Source of the DNA: Rugosibacter sp.
GTDB taxonomy: Bacteria; Pseudomonadota; Gammaproteobacteria; Burkholderiales; Rhodocyclaceae
Assembly (NCBI GenBank): GCA_004322535.1
Contig: SCUZ01000064.1
Location: forward strand, 48,730 to 112,729
DNA: 64,000 nt
Direction: 5' to 3'
This document shows, one piece after another, positions 59,526 to 64,000 of the stretch. The notes below the pieces were generated by a model. The model was not told where the DNA came from. It made no database searches and worked only from the letters and a program-made list of their open reading frames with translations. Position numbers and translations under genes: made by a program. Position 1 is the first letter of the stretch; every line of letters starts with the position of its first letter.

Positions 59526-60176
59526 ATGGCGCAACCGCTTTTGCAAACCCTGCTGATCGATGGCCCGGATGGAAAAATTGAACTGTTTGTTGATCTACCC
59601 GCAGGTGACACCAAGCCAAGCGGCATTGCGCTGATTGGCCATCCGCATCCGCTGTTTGGCGGCACCGCTGACAATAAAGTTGTCACCACCTTGGCACGTA
59701 GTTTTCGTGGCCAGGGTTGCGTTGTGCTACGGCCGAGCTTTCGCGGTGCGGGTGGCTCAGAAGGCATGCATGATCATGGCGATAAAGAAACCGACGATCT
59801 GCTCGCCGTGCTCACCCGGGCACAACAGCAGTGGGGTGAGCTTCCCGTCACGCTGGCCGGGTTTTCTTTCGGTGCGTATGTGGTGGCGCGCGTTGCCAAA
59901 AAGCTGGCCGATGCCCGACATGAGGCGCACTGGCTGGTTTTGGTCGGCACTGCGGCAGGTTATATCAAAGGCGCGCGCAGCTATGCCACCGAAGCCGTCG
60001 CCCCAGGCACCCTGGTAATCCACGGTGCGACAGACACAACCGTGCCGCTGGCGAATGTACTCGCCTGGGCCGAACCTCTGGAACTGCCCGTGGTGGTGGT
60101 GCCCGGTGCGGATCACTTTTTTCATCGCAAGCTGCATATCCTGCAAGACATTGTGCGTCGCGCATGGCCTGCATGA
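59526..60176 (+). CDS. Alpha/beta hydrolase
   Basis: [25 protein letters not shown]...[15 protein letters not shown]. Confidence 0.88.
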   Translation: MAQPLLQTLLIDGPDGKIELFVDLPAGDTKPSGIALIGHPHPLFGGTADNKVVTTLARSFRGQGCVVLRPSFRGAGGSEGMHDHGDKETDDLLAVLTRAQQQWGELPVTLAGFSFGAYVVARVAKKLADARHEAHWLVLVGTAAGYIKGARSYATEAVAPGTLVIHGATDTTVPLANVLAWAEPLELPVVVVPGADHFFHRKLHILQDIVRRAWPA

Positions 60177-61102
60177 GCGCGCTCAACCACGGTGTGCCGT
60201 TAAGCGTACACCAGTTGCACAAATCGTATGCAGGAAAAGAGGTCGTCAATGGCTTAAGCTTTACCCTGCAGCGTGGCGAATGCTATGGCCTGCTTGGTCC
60301 CAACGGCGCAGGCAAAACCACCACCTTGCGCTGTTGCCTGGGGCTTACTGCGCCGGATGCCGGCGAGATTTGGCTAGTGGGCTTTTCCGTGCCCGAACAC
60401 GCGCGCGAAGCACGCATGAAAATTGGCGTCGTGCCGCAATTTGACAACCTGGACCCGGACTTTACCGCCGCTGAAAATCTGCTGGTTTATGGCCGTTACT
60501 TTGGTCTGACGGATGCCACACTGCGCCCGAAAATTCCCGTGTTGCTTGAGTTTGCCGGACTAGGTGGCAAAGAAAACGCCAATATCCGTGAGCTGTCCGG
60601 TGGCATGAAGCGACGACTGACGCTAGCCCGTGCACTGATCAACGACCCCGACGTGCTGGTGCTGGATGAGCCCACCACGGGCCTTGACCCCCAAGCGCGA
60701 CACCTGATCTGGCAGCGCCTGAAACAACTCCTCACCCAGGGCAAAACCATTTTGCTCACCACGCACTTCATGGACGAAGCCGAGCGCCTGTGCGACCGGC
60801 TGGCCATTATCGATAATGGCCGTTTGATCAGCGAAGGCGCGCCGCGCGGGCTGATTCGCCAGCACATTGAAGCCCAGGTGGTCGAGGTGTATGGTGAAGA
60901 TGCTCCCGGCTGGGCGGCAACCGAAGCACAGGCTTTTTCACATCGGGTGGAAATCAGTGGCGAGACGGTCTTTTGTTATGTTGCTGAGGCCGCGCCCTTG
61001 CTCGCCCATCTGGCAGCACGCCCCGCGCTGCGCACATTGCACCGGCCCGCCAGCCTGGAAGATGTTTTTCTCAAGCTCACCGGGCGTGATTTGCGCGATT
61101 GA
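60164..61102 (+). CDS. ABC transporter ATP-binding protein (NodI-like)
   Basis: [57 protein letters not shown]. Confidence 0.9.
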   Translation: MACMSALNHGVPLSVHQLHKSYAGKEVVNGLSFTLQRGECYGLLGPNGAGKTTTLRCCLGLTAPDAGEIWLVGFSVPEHAREARMKIGVVPQFDNLDPDFTAAENLLVYGRYFGLTDATLRPKIPVLLEFAGLGGKENANIRELSGGMKRRLTLARALINDPDVLVLDEPTTGLDPQARHLIWQRLKQLLTQGKTILLTTHFMDEAERLCDRLAIIDNGRLISEGAPRGLIRQHIEAQVVEVYGEDAPGWAATEAQAFSHRVEISGETVFCYVAEAAPLLAHLAARPALRTLHRPASLEDVFLKLTGRDLRD

Positions 61103-61112
61103 TAAAGCGTCA

Positions 61113-61137
61113 CGCCGCGTTACCCGTGCCGACTTTT
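61113..61137 (-). repeat. Dispersed 25-bp motif, copy 13
   Basis: Reverse complement AAAAGTCGGCACGGGTAACGCGGCG. Confidence 0.75.
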
Positions 61138-61151
61138 GCACAAATCGCCGT

Positions 61152-61565
61152 TCAAAACAATCCAGCACCCGCGATCACCACGCCATAACGCGCCGCTTTG
61201 CCCACTGCCATCCACAATGCACTAGGCATCCAGGGCAGCCGTAGCCAGCCCGCCGCCGCGCACAGCGCATCGCCGATCACCGGCGCCCAGGCCAGAATCA
61301 GTACCGGCACACCCCAGCGTCGTACCAGCGCCAATCGATTGAGGTCTTTGGGCTCCGGCAGCGCGCGCGCCATCCAGTAAGTCGTCACGCCGCCCAGCGT
61401 ATTGCCGATGGTCGCCAGCACAAAAGCTTCAGCGGTTTGCGCGGAATGAAATTTGACAAAAGCGAGCAGCGCGAGTTCCGAGCCACCAGGCAACAGCGTA
61501 GCAGAAAGAAAGGAAACAAAAAAAAGACCGGCCAAGCCAGCCTCTGACGTGAAAGAAAAATCCAT
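61152..61565 (-). CDS. YqaA family (DedA-like) membrane protein
   Basis: LFFVSFLSATLLPGGSELALLAFVKF...IGNTLGGVTTYWMARALP. Confidence 0.88.
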   Translation of the reverse strand: MDFSFTSEAGLAGLFFVSFLSATLLPGGSELALLAFVKFHSAQTAEAFVLATIGNTLGGVTTYWMARALPEPKDLNRLALVRRWGVPVLILAWAPVIGDALCAAAGWLRLPWMPSALWMAVGKAARYGVVIAGAGLF

Positions 61566-61618
61566 GCCGCATGTTACCCTTTGTACTTTCTTACCGCCTC
61601 GCGGATGTTCCCCGCATG

Positions 61619-63145
61619 ACTGTGCCCACCATGGATTACTTGAAAAAAATTCTCAATGCCCGCGTCTATGATGTCGCGGTAGAAACTCCGCTCGAGCTGG
61701 CGGCCAATCTTTCTGCACGTTGCGGCAATCGCATTTTGTTGAAGCGCGAAGATATGCAGCCGGTATTCAGTTTCAAGCTGCGCGGCGCGTACAACAAAAT
61801 CGTGCATCTCACCCCAGCACAACGCAAACGCGGCGTGATCTGTGCTTCCGCTGGCAATCACGCGCAGGGCGTCGCATTGTCGGCGCAAAAGCTCGGCATA
61901 CGCGCAGTCATCGTGATGCCCACCACCACGCCGCAGATCAAGATCGACGCGGTAAAAAAGCGCGGCGGCGAAGTCGTATTGGCAGGCGACTCGTATGACG
62001 CCGCTTATGCGCATGCGCTAACGCTGGAAAAAAAACACAAGCTTACATTCGTGCACCCCTTTGACGATCCTGATGTTATCGCCGGGCAAGGTACGATCGG
62101 TATGGAGATTTTGCGCCAGCATGCCGATCCGATTGAAGCCGTGTTTTGCTGCGTCGGCGGTGGCGGGCTGATTGCCGGCGTGGCCGCCTATATCAAACGC
62201 CTGCGGCCGGAAATAAAAATCATCGGCGTTGAAGCGATCGATGCCGATGCCATGACGCGCTCACTGGCGGCTGGCAAGCGGGTGAAACTGGACACCGTCG
62301 GCCTGTTTGCCGATGGCGCTGCCGTGAAATATGTCGGCGAAGAAACCTTTCGCCTGTGCCGCGAATATGTCGATGAAATGGTATTGGTTGATACCGATGC
62401 CATTTGCGCGGCGATCAAGGATGTGTTTGAAGACACACGCTCGATTTTAGAGCCGGCCGGTGCCTTGGCAGTCGCAGGCGCCAAGGCCTGGGCAACCAAA
62501 CATCGCGTGCGGGGCAAAACACTGGTGGCAGTGGCCTCCGGCGCGAACATGAATTTTGATCGCCTGCGCTTTGTTGCCGAACGCGCTGAAGTCGGCGAAC
62601 AGCGCGAAGCCCTGCTCGCCGTAACACTGCCCGAGCAGCCTGGCAGCTACAAAAAATTCGTCACCCTGCTCGGTGCGCGCAATATCACCGAGTTCAACTA
62701 CCGCTACTACAGCGCGGGCCAGGCGCATGTATTCGTCGGCATGCAGGTCGCAAATCGCAAGGAAGCCAGCAATCTGGTCACGCAGCTCAAAAAACACGGC
62801 TACCCCACGCTGGACCTGACGGACGATGAAATGGCCAAGCTGCACATCCGGCATCTGGTTGGCGGCCATGCACCGCAGAGTGACGGCAAGCTGCACGAAT
62901 TGCTCTACCGTTTCGAATTTCCCGAACGCCCCGGCGCGCTGATGAATTTTTTGAACAAGATGAGCGCGGACTGGAATATCAGCCTGTTCCATTACCGCAA
63001 CCATGGCGCCGACACCGGCCGCGTGCTGGTCGGCATGCAAGTACCCCCGCAGGACATGAAAGCCTTTGGCGTGTTTCTGAAAAACCTTGGCTATCAGTAC
63101 TGCGACGAGACAAAAAATCCTGCGTATCGACTGTTTCTGGGATGA
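61619..63145 (+). CDS. ilvA: Threonine ammonia-lyase, biosynthetic
   Basis: KREDMQPVFSFKLRGAYNKI, two ACT-like C-terminal repeats; start among 61571/61619/61634 uncertain. Confidence 0.93.
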   Translation, partial: TVPTMDYLKKILNARVYDVAVETPLELAANLSARCGNRILLKREDMQPVFSFKLRGAYNKIVHLTPAQRKRGVICASAGNHAQGVALSAQKLGIRAVIVMPTTTPQIKIDAVKKRGGEVVLAGDSYDAAYAHALTLEKKHKLTFVHPFDDPDVIAGQGTIGMEILRQHADPIEAVFCCVGGGGLIAGVAAYIKRLRPEIKIIGVEAIDADAMTRSLAAGKRVKLDTVGLFADGAAVKYVGEETFRLCREYVDEMVLVDTDAICAAIKDVFEDTRSILEPAGALAVAGAKAWATKHRVRGKTLVAVASGANMNFDRLRFVAERAEVGEQREALLAVTLPEQPGSYKKFVTLLGARNITEFNYRYYSAGQAHVFVGMQVANRKEASNLVTQLKKHGYPTLDLTDDEMAKLHIRHLVGGHAPQSDGKLHELLYRFEFPERPGALMNFLNKMSADWNISLFHYRNHGADTGRVLVGMQVPPQDMKAFGVFLKNLGYQYCDETKNPAYRLFLG

Positions 63146-63163
63146 GCATTGAACGGACGTTGC

Positions 63164-64000
63164 ATGAATTTTGATTTCGACGCACCGGTTGAGCGCACGG
63201 GCACGGATTCGGAGAAATGGGCAAAGTACGCCGGCCGCGACATCCTGCCACTGTGGGTAGCCGACATGGATTTCGCCGCGCCGCCCGCAGTGATTGCCGC
63301 CTTGCATGCACGCGTGGCGCACGGCGTATTCGGTTACAACCAACCCACTGCGCAGCAAACCGAAACCGTGATGAATTATCTGGCGCGCCAATTCGCCTGG
63401 GCCATTGCGCCCGAATGGATCGTCTGGCTGCCAGGTCTGGTTTCTGCGCTCAATGTGGTTTGCCGTGCCATCGGCGAAAAAGATGATGCCGTGTTTACTG
63501 CAACACCGATTTATCCGCCCTTTCTCTCCGCGCCAAAACACGCAGAACGGCGCCTGATCAGTGTGCCACTAGTGCAAGGCAAGCACCGCTGGGAATGGGA
63601 TTTCGACGCGGTGGATGCCACACTAGAAGGCTCGTCAACAAAACTTTTTCTGCTCTGCCATCCGCACAACCCGACCGGCCGCGCATGGCAGATTGATGAG
63701 CTGACACAGCTTGCGCGGCTGGCTGAAAAACATGATCTTGTCATCTGCTCGGACGAAATCCACAACGGACTGGTCCTTTCGCCGCCGTCTCACCAGCACC
63801 GAGTTTTTGCAACACTCGGCGACGACATCGCGGCGCGCACCATTACGTTGATGGCGCCATCGAAAACCTTCAACATCCCGGGATTGGGCTGTGCCTTTGC
63901 CGTGATTTCCGATGCCACCTTGCGGCGCAAATTCACCACCGCCATGCGCGGCATCGTGCCGCATGCCAACGCCTTGGGCATGGCCGCCACTGAAGCCGCG
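63164..64000 (+). CDS. MalY/PatB family C-S lyase/aminotransferase, truncated by window end
   Basis: MNFDFDAPVERTGTDSEKWAKY...LPLWVADMDFAAPPAVIAAL...HNPTGRAW...APSKTFNIPGL. Confidence 0.9.
   Translation, partial: MNFDFDAPVERTGTDSEKWAKYAGRDILPLWVADMDFAAPPAVIAALHARVAHGVFGYNQPTAQQTETVMNYLARQFAWAIAPEWIVWLPGLVSALNVVCRAIGEKDDAVFTATPIYPPFLSAPKHAERRLISVPLVQGKHRWEWDFDAVDATLEGSSTKLFLLCHPHNPTGRAWQIDELTQLARLAEKHDLVICSDEIHNGLVLSPPSHQHRVFATLGDDIAARTITLMAPSKTFNIPGLGCAFAVISDATLRRKFTTAMRGIVPHANALGMAATEAA
63783..63807 (-). repeat. Dispersed 25-bp motif, copy 14 (antisense in patB-like gene)
   Basis: Reverse complement AAAACTCGGTGCTGGTGAGACGGCG. Confidence 0.75.

Overview
The window is a gene-dense chromosomal segment, probably from a betaproteobacterium (inferred from protein families and gene order). 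I see no rRNA, tRNA, CRISPR array, IS element or prophage. Recognisable blocks are: fpr/EamA/purT/mutY; Gx transporter-NusG II-rapZ; a leucine/isovalerate (liu-type) catabolic cluster interrupted by a GGDEF-EAL/periplasmic-binding/porin-like trio; an MBL hydrolase with class I PHA synthase; a PIN-domain gene; a cyanophycin locus (DUF1854 + ABC transporter, divergent from two cyanophycin synthetase-like genes); sulP; argS/ubiB; a Na+/solute symporter and VanZ-like gene; cutA-dsbD-ribE-ribBA-ribH-nusB-thiL-pgpA-cinA-recA-recX-lptB-rpoN-hpf-ptsN-hprK; a multi-PAS GGDEF-EAL protein; and ilvA/patB. The most unusual signal is a dispersed ~25-bp motif, consensus AAAAGTCGGCGCTGGTGATGCGGCG. I found about 14 good copies on both strands. 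Some are intergenic and some lie inside conserved housekeeping genes without disrupting the frame, and one intergenic site forms an inverted pair. I do not recognise this motif; it could be uptake-sequence-like, REP/BIME-like or an architecture motif. Other notable structures are a perfect 20-bp palindrome with a CCCC loop at the start of the PIN gene, a CphA-like protein with a lost P-loop, a 13-bp duplication that doubles the thiL start codon, and a 387-bp tandem PAS duplication. All calls come from reading the sequence; no database search was run.
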